A stretch of DNA of 64,000 nucleotides from Cupriavidus taiwanensis (lineage in GTDB: Bacteria > Pseudomonadota > Gammaproteobacteria > Burkholderiales > Burkholderiaceae), in contig NZ_LT984803.1 in NCBI RefSeq assembly GCF_900250115.1, positions 2,073,583 through 2,137,582 of the forward strand, in the 5' to 3' direction. Below, piece after piece: positions 39,538 to 48,738 of the stretch. Position numbers and translations under genes: made by a program. The notes below the pieces were generated by a model. That model did not search any database. It saw nothing but the letters and a program-made list of their open reading frames with translations, and had not been told where the DNA came from. Within the stretch, counting starts at the first letter, position 1, and each line of letters starts with the position of its first letter.

Positions 39538-42500
39538 TCAGAACAGCGACCCTTGTTGCGGAACCTGCGGCGCCAGGCGCTCGGCGGCAATCCATTCGCC
39601 TTCGGCGGTGGCCACGCCCGCCTCGATGCGCTTGCCCGGAAACATCGGCGCGACCGCCGCGGTGTAGCGGCCCAGTTGCGCGCGATAGGCGGCATGCTCC
39701 TGCGGCAGCAGGCGCAGCTTGTAGTCGATCACGACGACGCGGTCGTCGAATTCCACCACCCGGTCGATACGCAGCAGCCGGCCGCGCGCGTCGTACAGTT
39801 CGACCTCGTTGCGCGCGCTGCGCGCCTCGTCCGCGCCCAGCAGCGGCGCCAGCTCCGGCGCCCGCAGCATCGCCGCCACTGCAGCGATCGCCTCTTCCAC
39901 CTGTTGCCGCCAGGCGTCCCGTGCCGCCGCGGTGTGGGCGCCGGTCAGCGGGAACCACCGCAATACCGTATCGAGCGCGGGCACGCCGGCAAAGGCTTCG
40001 GGATAGCGCGTCAGGCGTTCCAGCAACGCGTGCACCAGTTCGCCATGGCGCGCCGCGGCAGCGTTGAAGACGATGCCGTCGGCCTCCTCCTCCACCTCGG
40101 CCTCGGCGTCGGCAAAGCCTGCCTGGCGCGGGTCCTCGACGGCATCGCGGTAGCGCAGCCGGAAGTCGGTGAAGCGCACCGGCTCGCTCAGTCGCGCGGG
40201 CAGCAGTGCCTGCGCATCGGCCGCATCGCCCTGCGCGTCCGGATAGGCCGGCACCATTTCGCCGACGCCCGCGGCCTGCAACCGCACATACCAGCTGCCG
40301 GCGATCTCGGCATTGCCCTCGCCCGCACCGGCGCGGCCGGTGCGGCCCTTGACGCCGCTGACCAGCAGGCCCTGCTGCGCGCGCGTCATGGCCACGTAAA
40401 GCAGGTTCCAGTTCTCGCGCTCGCCCAGCGCCGCCTCGGCTTCGAACAGCGGCGCGCGCGCCAGCCCGCGCTCGCTGCGCTTGCCGTACGCGGAGAAATG
40501 GCGCGGCACCGGCGACGATGGCGGCCAGTCGACCAGGATGCCGCCGCGGTCCGCGGCCGGCTCGCTGTGATTGGCATCGAGCAGCACCACGAACGGCGCC
40601 TCCAGTCCCTTGGCGGCATGCACGGTCAGGATATGGACCGCGTCGAGGCCGGCGCAGGCCGGATCGTCCCCGGCCGGCTCGAGGTCTTCGGCGCGCTCGC
40701 CCATGCCGCCTTCGTCGGGGCTTTCGCCTTCATCGCCACGGCGGATTTCCTGCAGCTCGTCGATAAACTTCGGCAGGCTCGGATAGCGCCCGCCGTCGAG
40801 GTCGAGCGACAGCTTCAGGAAGGCGTCGAGGTTGGCCAGCACCTGCTCGCGGATATCCGGCGGCGCGGCCTCGGCGTAGCGGCGCCGCACCTCGCCGCCA
40901 TGGAAGATCTGGTCGATCAGGTCATGCACCGGCTGGTGCGGCGCGATGCGCAGCCACTGCCGCAGCCGCGGCACGCCTTTGCGCAGCGCGTCGGAAACCC
41001 GCGCCGGCAGGCCACCGGCCTCCAGGCGCGCCCACCAGCCGCCTTCGCCCTCCATTTGCGCGAGGGCCAGCAAGTCGTCGTCGGTCGCGCCCACCAGCGG
41101 GCTTTTCAGTACGTGCGCCAGGTCCAGGTCCGACTCGGGCGTCATCAGGAACGCCAGCAGCGCCGACAGGTCGAGCGCCTCGAGCGTGGCCAGCAAGCCG
41201 CCGCGGCGCGGGCTCAGGCATGGGATGCCGGCCTCGCGCAAGGCGCGCTCATAGTCGGCCAGATGGGTCTTGCGGCGCACCAGCAGGTGCATGTCGCTCC
41301 AGCGCGCGGGCCGCTGCGTGTTGCCTTCGTGCACCGGCACGGTATCGCGCACCAGCCGCAGCCACGCCGCCACGCGCCGCCCTTCTTCCAGCCGCAGCGA
41401 ATCGCCGGCCTGCCGGCGTGGCTGCAGCAGCGTGTCGCGATGCGCGGAGGCGGCTTGCGCCGGTTCCTCGTCCTCATCCTCCGCCGCGCACTCACTGGCT
41501 TCATCGGGCTCCACCAGCGGCAGCAGCCAGACCGGCCCGCCGCAGCCGCCCAGCGCCGTGGTCTGGGTCGAGTACAGGGGATAGCGGCCCTCGGCGCGCG
41601 CGCTGTCGAACACGGCGTTGACCCAGTCCAGCACTTCGGCGCGATTGCGCCGGGTCCGGTTGGTGCGCAGCACGGTGGCGCCGAAGGCGTCGCGCAGCAT
41701 CTCGCCGGCGGCGCCGAACAGCCTGGCATCGGCGCGGCGGAAGCGGTAGATCGATTGCTTGGGATCGCCCACCAGGAATACCGTCGGGCGCTCGCCCAGC
41801 CCCGCATAGCCGGCCAGCCAGCCCTGCAGGATGCGCCATTGCAGCGGGTTGGTGTCCTGGAACTCGTCGAGCAGCAAATGGCGGTAGCGGGCGTCGAGCC
41901 GCACCTGCAGGTAGGTGGCGGTCTCCTCGTCCGACATCAGCCGCGCGGCCTGCCATTCGAGGTCGGCGAAGTCCATCGCGCGCTGCTCGTCCTTGTGCTG
42001 TTGGTAGCGCGTCAGCAGCGCATCGCCGATGCGGAACAGGGCCTGGTTGATCGCCAGCACCGCGGCTTCGCAGCAGCGCGCGCTGATGTCATCGAGCATC
42101 GCGCAGATCGCGGCATGCTCGTCCAGCAGCGCATCGACCATGCCTTCGCCGCCCGCGGCCCGGGCCAGCGCCGCGGTGCGCCGCAGCGAGCGCGGCCCGC
42201 CCGTGGCGGTGAAGAACGCCGCGCGCAGCTGCGCGAACACGCGTTCGGCGGGCTTGCCCGGCGCGGCGCCGGCCTCGCGCCAGGCGGCGATCGCCATCAG
42301 CGCCTCGGTGATGCGGCCGGCGTGGGCCTGCTCGCTCTTGCCGGCCGCGCCCAGGCGGGCCGCGAGCGCTTCGCAGGCATCGCGCCAGCCTTCGTCGGCC
42401 AACGCCTGCAGCAGCACGTCGCCCTGCGCGTCCTCGCCCAGGCAGTCGGACAGCGCCTGCAGCGGATTGCCACCCTCCTGCATCGCCCACCATTCGCTGC

Positions 42501-43143
42501 GAGCATGGAACATCGCGTCGAGCAGCGCGCGCGCCTGGAAGTCGCCGACGGTATCGACCAGCGTTTCCCAGGCCGTGCGCAACTCGGCGTAGGGCGGCGT
42601 GGCCAGCGCGCGCCATACCGGGGCCCAGGCCTCGCGCTTCATGCGCAGTGCATCCTCGCGCAGCGCCGCGCCCGGCACGATGCCTGACGCCAGCGGCGCG
42701 CCGCGCAGCAGCGTGCCGAACCAGCCATGGAAGGTATCGATGGCCATGCGCCCGGGTGCCGCCAGCACCTGTGCATGCAGCCCGCGCGCGCGCGGCAGCG
42801 CCGCGCGCGCGGCGTCAGCGGAAAGGCCGCGCTGCACCAGCGCGGCGATCACGTCGTCATCGCTGTCGCGCGACAGTTGTGCCAGCACCTCGAGCAGGCG
42901 GTCGCGCATTTCTTCGGCGGCCTTGCGCGTGAAGGTGATGGCGAGGATCTCGTGCGGCGCCGCGCCGGCCAGCAGCAGCCGCACCAGCCGCGCCACCAGC
43001 AGCCAGGTCTTGCCGCTGCCGGCGCAGGCTTCGACCACCACCGAACGCGCCGGATCGCAGGCCGCGCGCGTGAATTCGGCTTCGGAAACCGGCGCGCCAT
43101 CGCGCTGGTAAGGCTGGACCTCGGGCAGATCGTGAGGCGTCAT
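39538..43143 (-). CDS. addA: AddA-like UvrD-family helicase/nuclease
   Basis: AddA unwinds and trims double-strand ends for RecA loading, with AddB as partner. The 1201-aa product has Walker A ACAGSGKTWLL near the N-terminus, motif Ia (ITFTRKAAEEMRDRLLEVL), Walker B LLLDEFQDTNPLQW and motif III (VFLVGDPKQSIYRFRRAD). Motif V is LTVHAAKGLEAPFV and motif VI LLYVAMTRAQQGLLV. A C-terminal RecB-type nuclease is visible in LLRIDRVVEFDDRVVVIDYK. The ATG at 43143 overlaps the stop of the upstream addB-like gene by 4 bases (ATGA). A frame open up to 44088 is only a shadow of that gene. Confidence 0.9.
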   Translation of the reverse strand: MTPHDLPEVQPYQRDGAPVSEAEFTRAACDPARSVVVEACAGSGKTWLLVARLVRLLLAGAAPHEILAITFTRKAAEEMRDRLLEVLAQLSRDSDDDVIAALVQRGLSADAARAALPRARGLHAQVLAAPGRMAIDTFHGWFGTLLRGAPLASGIVPGAALREDALRMKREAWAPVWRALATPPYAELRTAWETLVDTVGDFQARALLDAMFHARSEWWAMQEGGNPLQALSDCLGEDAQGDVLLQALADEGWRDACEALAARLGAAGKSEQAHAGRITEALMAIAAWREAGAAPGKPAERVFAQLRAAFFTATGGPRSLRRTAALARAAGGEGMVDALLDEHAAICAMLDDISARCCEAAVLAINQALFRIGDALLTRYQQHKDEQRAMDFADLEWQAARLMSDEETATYLQVRLDARYRHLLLDEFQDTNPLQWRILQGWLAGYAGLGERPTVFLVGDPKQSIYRFRRADARLFGAAGEMLRDAFGATVLRTNRTRRNRAEVLDWVNAVFDSARAEGRYPLYSTQTTALGGCGGPVWLLPLVEPDEASECAAEDEDEEPAQAASAHRDTLLQPRRQAGDSLRLEEGRRVAAWLRLVRDTVPVHEGNTQRPARWSDMHLLVRRKTHLADYERALREAGIPCLSPRRGGLLATLEALDLSALLAFLMTPESDLDLAHVLKSPLVGATDDDLLALAQMEGEGGWWARLEAGGLPARVSDALRKGVPRLRQWLRIAPHQPVHDLIDQIFHGGEVRRRYAEAAPPDIREQVLANLDAFLKLSLDLDGGRYPSLPKFIDELQEIRRGDEGESPDEGGMGERAEDLEPAGDDPACAGLDAVHILTVHAAKGLEAPFVVLLDANHSEPAADRGGILVDWPPSSPVPRHFSAYGKRSERGLARAPLFEAEAALGERENWNLLYVAMTRAQQGLLVSGVKGRTGRAGAGEGNAEIAGSWYVRLQAAGVGEMVPAYPDAQGDAADAQALLPARLSEPVRFTDFRLRYRDAVEDPRQAGFADAEAEVEEEADGIVFNAAAARHGELVHALLERLTRYPEAFAGVPALDTVLRWFPLTGAHTAAARDAWRQQVEEAIAAVAAMLRAPELAPLLGADEARSARNEVELYDARGRLLRIDRVVEFDDRVVVIDYKLRLLPQEHAAYRAQLGRYTAAVAPMFPGKRIEAGVATAEGEWIAAERLAPQVPQQGSLF

Positions 43144-46004
43144 GATGTCAGCGCCGGCACGGCGGTGGAGTCCCAGAAACCCTTGCGGCACAGGCCGCGG
43201 GCCGTGCAATACATGCACGCCGAGGCGTCGCCGAAGGCCGGCAGCCTGGCGCCCTGGCGCAACCGCATCACGTCGTCGCGCATCTGGCGCTCCAGCCAGG
43301 TGACCGCGGCCTCGAAGTCCGGCAGCCCAACCTCGCGCTGCGCCGCCGGCGCGCCTTCGCGCGCGCCTTCGAGCGAAACCCAGCTGCCGGCCGCGGCATC
43401 GGCGCGCAGCAGGCCGTAGAACGGCAGCTGGCAGTCTTCCTCGACCTCGGCCAGCTTGCGCTTCAGGCGCGTTGCGCTCTGGGTCTTGTAGTCGAGCACG
43501 GCATGCGCGCCGCCGGGACCCTGGTCGAGCCGGTCGATGCGCCCGGTCAGGCGCAGCGGCTGGCCGTCGGGCATCGGCAGGTCGATGCCGGCGTCGAGCT
43601 CGCCGCCGCGCCAGAACCAGCCCTCGGCCTCGCGCGCGGACTGCCAGGCGACATACGATGGCAACACCTCGCGCCAGCGCCGGTAGTAGGCAATGGCGTT
43701 GCCGTCCTCGGCCATCAGCGCACCGAAAACCTCGTCGGAGATCTCGCCCAGGCGCGCCAGGCGCTGCGCTTCGGACAGCGTCTCGCCGCTCTCGCGCCGC
43801 GCCTGCAGGTCCTTGTGGTAGGCCAGCAGCACGCGGTGCAGGGTCTCGCCGATGTCGCGCTTCTCGAGCTCGTCGCTGACCACTTCCAGCCCGGCCAGGC
43901 CCAGCATGCGGCCGGCGAAGAACTGGTAGGGGCAGCGCCGCAGCGCGTTGTACGCCTGCGCGCTCCAGCGCACCGGCACCAGCGCGGGCTCGGCCGCCGG
44001 GGCCGGCATGCCGCGCACATCGGCGAAGGTCTGGTGCGCCTGCGGCGCGGCCGCGCCTTCGATGCTGGCGCCGGCGCGCGCGCAGCACGCCGCCAGCCGC
44101 TCGATCCAGCCCGACACGTGGTGCGGCTCGCCGCGGCTGCCATAGCGCTGCCAGGTCAGCACCACGTCGTCGTTGTTCAGCAGCACCTCGGCCAGGTCGC
44201 GCGCCTGCTGCGCAAAGCGTGCCTCGCGGTCTTCCAGGTCCAGCTCGCGCCGCATCTGGTTGGAGAAGAACATCAGCTCGGCGGCGCTGGACGGCAGCTG
44301 GGCATCGTCGCAGCCGACGATCACCACGCCCTCGAAGCGCCGCATGCGCGCGCCGTTCAGCGGCAGGATGGTGATGCGCGCGGCCCCGCTGGCCGAAGGC
44401 TCCTTGTAGGCCACCGATTCCAGCAGCGCCGCCAGCATCGCGCGGAACTCGCCCTGCGACAGCGTGGCATGGCCGCCGGTCTCGTCGCGCGGCAGCTCCT
44501 GCAGCCGCGCCAGGGCATCGAGCAGCTGGCTGCCGGCATCGTCCGCGGCCAGCGCGGCGCGCATGCCGAGGCCATCGAGCATGCCGTCGAGCCGTTCCAG
44601 CCAGGTCGCCAGCGGATGCTGGGCGCGACCGCGCGGCCAGCGCGCGGCCTCGTCGGCAAGCACGGCCACCAGCCCATGGGCCGCGCGGCGCGGCGCCTGG
44701 TCGGCAACCTCGTCGTCACCGGCGGCCCGCTGCGTGTTTGCCGGTGCGTGGGCGAACATCTGGCGCAGCCGCGCCCAGCCGCCGGTAATGCCCTCGCGCC
44801 GCACCTGGCGCTCGAGCAGCGCGATGGCCGCGCCGCGCGCAGCCACCTCGGGCAGGCAGAACGGGCTCTTGAGCAGGTCCAGCAGCGCCGCGGTATCGCC
44901 ATCTCGCACCAGCAGGTCGAACCAGCGCATCAGCGCGGCGGCGGCACGCGTGGTCGAGAGCTTCCAGCCGGTCTCGTCGCGCACCGGCGCGCCGGCGCGG
45001 GCCAGCAGCGCGCGCGCGCGGCGCGCCACCACGCGGTCGTGCGCGACCAGCGCCACCTGGCGACGGCCGGCATTGAGCCACTGCACCAGCTGCGCCGCCG
45101 CGGCGGCGGCTTCATCCTCGAAGCGGGCGCAGCCGACCACGCGCACCGACGGGCGCTGCGGCGGCAGCGCAGGCGCCGCGGCAGGGGCCAGGGACTCGTC
45201 GTCGCCAGCGATCCTGGCTTCCGGCCACAGCGCCAGCAGCGCGTGGTACCAGCCGGCCTCGCCCTGACCGTGCCCGCTCCAGTCATAGCCCACCTGAAGC
45301 ACCGGCACCAGCTCGGCGGCATCGCGCAGGAACGCGGCTTCAAGCGGCGTGGGCGGGCTCGGCGCAATCCACACCACCGGGCCGCGCAACTGCTGCGACA
45401 GTTCGCGCAGCGCGCGACGCTTCGCCGGCAGCGGATCGTCGGGCCCGGACAGCGCCTGCCAGAATGCCAGCACGATGCGGGCCTCCTCGCCCAGGAAACG
45501 TTCCGACAGGCGCGCATAGGTCCGCGCCAGCGCGCCCTGCAGCAGGCCCGCGCGATCGTCGCCGTCGATCTCGTCGTCGTCGCGGATGGCGGCGTCTTCG
45601 AGCCAGCGCGCGCTGAGCTCGTCGCAGATCGCCAGCAGCGTCTGCGACAGGCCCCATGCCGCGGTTTCGTTCTGCGCGCCGAAGGCACGGCGCAGCCAGT
45701 CCTGTCCGCGCACCGCCTGCTGCACCGCGAGCAGGCGCGCGGCCGGGCTGCGCACCGGCGCGCCCTCGGGCGGCAGGTCGAGCAGCCAGTGGCCCAGCGT
45801 CAGCACGCGCGGCAGCAGCCGTGGCCGTCCGGCCGCGCGCGCCGCGGCGTCCAGCGCCTGGCGCACGCCCGGAATCTGCGCGGCGGTCGGCACCACCACG
45901 TGCGCCCCCGCCTCGGACGCACCGCAGCGGTCGAGGAAATACCAGGCAGCGGTGGCCGCCTGCTCGAGAAAATCAGGACCGGGGCGAAAGCTTAGCGACG
46001 TCAT
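43140..46004 (-). CDS. addB: AddB-like nuclease/inactivated helicase (PD-(D/E)XK)
   Basis: Partner of AddA in double-strand-break end processing. The 954-aa protein has a helicase-like N-terminal half with no clear Walker A. Its C-terminal PD-(D/E)XK nuclease is seen in LRLTGRIDRLDQ and AVLDYKTQ. An iron-sulfur staple is suggested by the Cys in RRCPYQFFAGRML together with the C-terminal CMYCTARGLC, an arrangement known from AddB. The ATG at 46004 has no clear ribosome-binding site. Both subunits appear to keep nuclease motifs, so the pair is AddAB type rather than RecBCD. Confidence 0.85.
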   Translation of the reverse strand: MTSLSFRPGPDFLEQAATAAWYFLDRCGASEAGAHVVVPTAAQIPGVRQALDAAARAAGRPRLLPRVLTLGHWLLDLPPEGAPVRSPAARLLAVQQAVRGQDWLRRAFGAQNETAAWGLSQTLLAICDELSARWLEDAAIRDDDEIDGDDRAGLLQGALARTYARLSERFLGEEARIVLAFWQALSGPDDPLPAKRRALRELSQQLRGPVVWIAPSPPTPLEAAFLRDAAELVPVLQVGYDWSGHGQGEAGWYHALLALWPEARIAGDDESLAPAAAPALPPQRPSVRVVGCARFEDEAAAAAAQLVQWLNAGRRQVALVAHDRVVARRARALLARAGAPVRDETGWKLSTTRAAAALMRWFDLLVRDGDTAALLDLLKSPFCLPEVAARGAAIALLERQVRREGITGGWARLRQMFAHAPANTQRAAGDDEVADQAPRRAAHGLVAVLADEAARWPRGRAQHPLATWLERLDGMLDGLGMRAALAADDAGSQLLDALARLQELPRDETGGHATLSQGEFRAMLAALLESVAYKEPSASGAARITILPLNGARMRRFEGVVIVGCDDAQLPSSAAELMFFSNQMRRELDLEDREARFAQQARDLAEVLLNNDDVVLTWQRYGSRGEPHHVSGWIERLAACCARAGASIEGAAAPQAHQTFADVRGMPAPAAEPALVPVRWSAQAYNALRRCPYQFFAGRMLGLAGLEVVSDELEKRDIGETLHRVLLAYHKDLQARRESGETLSEAQRLARLGEISDEVFGALMAEDGNAIAYYRRWREVLPSYVAWQSAREAEGWFWRGGELDAGIDLPMPDGQPLRLTGRIDRLDQGPGGAHAVLDYKTQSATRLKRKLAEVEEDCQLPFYGLLRADAAAGSWVSLEGAREGAPAAQREVGLPDFEAAVTWLERQMRDDVMRLRQGARLPAFGDASACMYCTARGLCRKGFWDSTAVPALTS

Positions 46005-46153
46005 GGACCGTCATTGGGGCGTTGGCCGCAAGGGTGCGGGAACGGCGTCGGGTTGGAACACATCAGGAACAACGAGAGCAGCAATGACGCGGCGCCGCCA
46101 GCCGGCGCATCCGGCGGCGACGGCACCGCGATACGCGAACGGGCCGTGCGGCT

Positions 46154-46426
46154 TCAGTCAGAACCGCCTTCCAGGCGGGCGCGGATTTCGCGCGCGGTTT
46201 CGAGCAGACCTTCGTAGCCTGAGCGCGCATGCTCGGGCAGGTCGGGGTCGCCCACCAGCGTGCCGAGCGTTTCGATGATGCTGTAGACCAGTCCGCGGGC
46301 GGCACCGCTGGCGATGCTGTTGGTCTCCACGGCGCTGCTGAGATGGTCCAGCGCATCGCTCAGGTGGTCGACGTCGGGCGCCTGGCCGGGCTCGGGCTGC
46401 GAAGGCTTGCGGGGATCGGTGTTCAT
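46154..46426 (-). CDS. Conserved-looking small hypothetical protein
   Basis: I do not recognise this 90-aa protein. It is hydrophilic and helix-prone, with a Pro-rich start (NTDPRKPSQPEPGQAPDVDH). Then comes a core (LSDALDHLSSAVETNSIASG; VYSIIETLGTLVGDPDLPEH) and an acidic/basic tail (LLETAREIRARLEGG). There is no signal peptide or membrane helix. The ATG at 46426 follows AGGTCATCGAC, a modest ribosome-binding site. It lies 149 bases upstream of the addB-like gene on the same strand, and its composition matches that of its neighbours. It could be a small regulatory or scaffold protein, but no function is claimed. Confidence 0.6.
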   Translation of the reverse strand: MNTDPRKPSQPEPGQAPDVDHLSDALDHLSSAVETNSIASGAARGLVYSIIETLGTLVGDPDLPEHARSGYEGLLETAREIRARLEGGSD

Positions 46427-46893
46427 GTCGATGACCTAGTCAGGGGCGCAGGGGCATGGATGGTGCGCCGCGGGTCGCCCGGCGGGCGTCGTGCGGACCG
46501 CTTCTATTCTACGCGCACGCCGCACGCATCCGGCACCCCGGCGCGCATAAGTGCATTGCATGACACCCGCCACTGGCCGGGCATGGCGATTGGGCAAATC
46601 TCTCGCCGCCATTGAAAATAAGCATTTCAATGAATTAAACCTTTGCACCAGAATGACGGCATTGATTGCGGGCCCATATGCCACGTTACCGCAGGTTTGC
46701 CGAAGGTGCCGGCGGCCGGTCTTGAAAATCGGCAAACTGGTAACATATCGACAGCACCGGGCGCGGTAGCGGCCTCCACCACCTGCTTCAGGCGTAAAGA
46801 GGCGGCCCGACGGGTCCGCGCAATCTCGTGTAAGGTAACGGTTCGGCCGTCCCGCCTTCAACATAAACAGAGCGAAACCAGAGGTTTTCCGCC
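46427..46893. other. Long divergent intergenic region upstream of trxA
   Basis: This stretch has no convincing gene and includes a patch noticeably richer in A and T (about 46590-46690) than the surroundings. A 9-bp inverted repeat (GTTTGCCGA at 46695-46703, TCGGCAAAC at 46729-46737) encloses a GC-rich loop, and TAACAT follows within 10 bases. The stretch should hold the promoters of trxA (+) and of the 90-aa gene (-). The small frames in it have no good start sites. Confidence 0.45.
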
Positions 46894-47220
46894 ATGAGCG
46901 AACAAATCAAGTATGTGAGCGACGCCTCGTTCGACGCTGACGTCCTACAGTCCGACAAGCCCGTCCTGCTCGATTTCTGGGCGGAATGGTGCGGGCCCTG
47001 CAAGATGATCGCGCCGATTCTGGACGAAGTCGCCCGGGACTATGGCGACAAGCTGCAGATCGCCAAGATCAATGTCGACGAGAACCAGCAGGTGCCGGCC
47101 AAGTTCGGCATCCGCGGGATCCCGACGCTGATCCTGTTCAAGAACGGCGCGGTCGCGGCCCAGAAGGTCGGCGCGCTGTCCAAGTCGCAACTGACTGCCT
47201 TCCTCGACGGCAACCTGTAA
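46894..47220 (+). CDS. trxA: Thioredoxin 1
   Basis: Thioredoxin is the general cytosolic dithiol reductant, serving ribonucleotide reductase, PAPS reductase and others. The 108-aa product has the active site WCGPC (Cys33 and Cys36) in [14 protein letters not shown]. It also has the cis-Pro motif [14 protein letters not shown] and the typical length. The ATG follows AGAGG. The trxA-rho order is conserved in many proteobacteria. A weak hairpin lies just after the stop. Confidence 0.97.
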   Translation: MSEQIKYVSDASFDADVLQSDKPVLLDFWAEWCGPCKMIAPILDEVARDYGDKLQIAKINVDENQQVPAKFGIRGIPTLILFKNGAVAAQKVGALSKSQLTAFLDGNL

Positions 47221-47228
47221 GCTGCGCG

Positions 47229-47255
47229 CCGGGACCCGACCCGCGGTCCCGGTTT
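47229..47255 (+). terminator. Possible weak terminator after trxA
   Basis: CCGGGACC and GGTCCCGG form an 8-bp stem with an 8-base loop, followed by TTTCGTC. The T-run is poor, so some read-through into rho is likely. The rest of the gap to 47400 probably holds the rho promoter (TAAGAT at about 47308-47313) and leader. Confidence 0.45.
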
Positions 47256-47400
47256 CGTCACGATCCGACGTGCGTGCGCCACACCCTGGCGTGCCGGTCG
47301 GATTGTGCTAAGATGCCACCAACAACTCCCCGAGCGTTCGCTCATTTTCTCCCCCTTCCTTTAGGTCTCGCCCGTCCGGGCCCATCTGTACCCCTCGTCT

Positions 47401-48663
47401 ATGCACCTGACAGAACTCAAATCGCTTCACGTGTCTGCGCTTCTCGAAATGGCGGCTACGCTCGAGATCGACAATGCACAACGGATGCGCAAACAAGAAC
47501 TGATGTTTGCGATCCTGAAGAAGCGCGCCAAGATGGGCGAAACCATCTACGGAGACGGCACCCTGGAAGTTCTGCCTGACGGCTTCGGTTTCCTCCGCTC
47601 GCCCGAGACCTCCTACCTGGCCAGCACCGACGACATCTACATCAGCCCGTCGCAGATCCGCCGCTTCAACCTGCACACCGGCGATTCGATCGAGGGCGAG
47701 GTGCGCACGCCCAAGGACGGCGAACGCTATTTCGCGCTGGTGAAGGTGGACAAGGTCAACGGGCAGGCGCCCGAAGCGGTCAAGAACCGCATCATGTTCG
47801 AGAACCTGACGCCGCTGCACCCGAACCGGCCGCTCACGCTCGAACGCGATATCAAGGCCGAAGAAAACATCACCGGGCGCATCATCGACATGATCGCGCC
47901 GATCGGCCGCGGCCAGCGCGCGCTGCTGGTGGCGTCGCCCAAGTCGGGCAAGACCGTGATGCTGCAACACATTGCACACGCGATCGCCAACAATCATCCC
48001 GAAGCCGACCTGTTCGTGCTGCTGATCGACGAGCGTCCGGAAGAAGTGACCGAGATGCAGCGCTCGGTGCGCGGCGAGGTGGTGGCGTCCACCTTCGACG
48101 AACCCGCCATCCGCCACGTGCAGGTCGCCGAAATGGTGATCGAGAAAGCCAAGCGCCTGGTCGAGCTGAAGCGCGACGTGGTGATCCTGCTGGACTCCAT
48201 CACCCGCCTGGCGCGCGCCTACAACACGGTGGTGCCGGCCTCTGGCAAGGTGCTGACCGGCGGTGTCGACGCCAACGCGCTGCAGCGCCCGAAGCGCTTC
48301 TTCGGCGCCGCCCGCAACCTGGAGGAAGGCGGCTCGCTGACCATCATCGCCACCGCGCTGATCGAAACCGGCAGCCGCATGGACGACGTCATCTACGAAG
48401 AGTTCAAGGGCACCGGCAACATGGAAGTGCACCTCGAACGCCGCCTGGCGGAGAAACGCGTCTATCCGTCGATCAACCTGAACAAGTCCGGCACGCGTCG
48501 CGAAGAGCTGCTGATCAAGCCGGACATCCTGCAGAAGATCTGGGTGCTGCGCAAGTTCATCTCGGACATGGACGAAGTGCAGGCGATGGAATTCATCATG
48601 GACAAGATGAAGGCCACCAAGAACAACGCAGAGTTTTTCGATATGATGCGCCGAGGCGGCTAA
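47401..48663 (+). CDS. rho: Transcription termination factor Rho
   Basis: Rho is the hexameric RNA helicase that ends many transcripts. The 420-aa protein has the N-terminal helical domain ([20 protein letters not shown]), the RNA-binding cold-shock-like domain ([20 protein letters not shown]) and Walker A ASPKSGKT (about residues 179-186). It also has the catalytic region [17 protein letters not shown], the Q- and R-loops ([15 protein letters not shown]) and length equal to E. coli Rho (419 aa). No clear Shine-Dalgarno sequence precedes the ATG. A strong intrinsic terminator follows. Confidence 0.98.
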   Translation: MHLTELKSLHVSALLEMAATLEIDNAQRMRKQELMFAILKKRAKMGETIYGDGTLEVLPDGFGFLRSPETSYLASTDDIYISPSQIRRFNLHTGDSIEGEVRTPKDGERYFALVKVDKVNGQAPEAVKNRIMFENLTPLHPNRPLTLERDIKAEENITGRIIDMIAPIGRGQRALLVASPKSGKTVMLQHIAHAIANNHPEADLFVLLIDERPEEVTEMQRSVRGEVVASTFDEPAIRHVQVAEMVIEKAKRLVELKRDVVILLDSITRLARAYNTVVPASGKVLTGGVDANALQRPKRFFGAARNLEEGGSLTIIATALIETGSRMDDVIYEEFKGTGNMEVHLERRLAEKRVYPSINLNKSGTRREELLIKPDILQKIWVLRKFISDMDEVQAMEFIMDKMKATKNNAEFFDMMRRGG

Positions 48664-48696
48664 GCCTCGCTGCGGCGGTGCCGCAACGCAGACAGG

Positions 48697-48723
48697 AAGG
48701 CGTGCCGCGGCACGCCTTTTTTG
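48697..48723 (+). terminator. Strong terminator after rho
   Basis: A 22-base perfect palindrome (AAGGCGTGCCG and its complement) runs straight into TTTTTTG. Its T-run ends only 15 bases before the mtfA ATG, and a TTG within the T-run is itself in frame with mtfA. Confidence 0.85.
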
Positions 48724-48738
48724 TTTTTCGACGACGTC

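Noticed and set aside
36478..42687. A single open frame of 2069 codons on the plus strand
   Set aside because: It runs antisense to dnaX's start, nrdJ and much of addA, crosses the ffs gene, and reads as His/Gln/Arg/Ala-rich sequence with no domain. It is a by-product of GC-biased codons on the other strand.
39538..44088. addA frame extended to 1516 codons
   Set aside because: The extra N-terminal 315 codons overlap addB in another frame and are Arg/Ala-rich; the ATG at 43143 with the ATGA overlap is the credible start.
46643..46897. Small frame of 84 codons upstream of trxA
   Set aside because: No ribosome-binding site, basic low-information sequence, and it overlaps the trxA start and the region where its promoter must lie.
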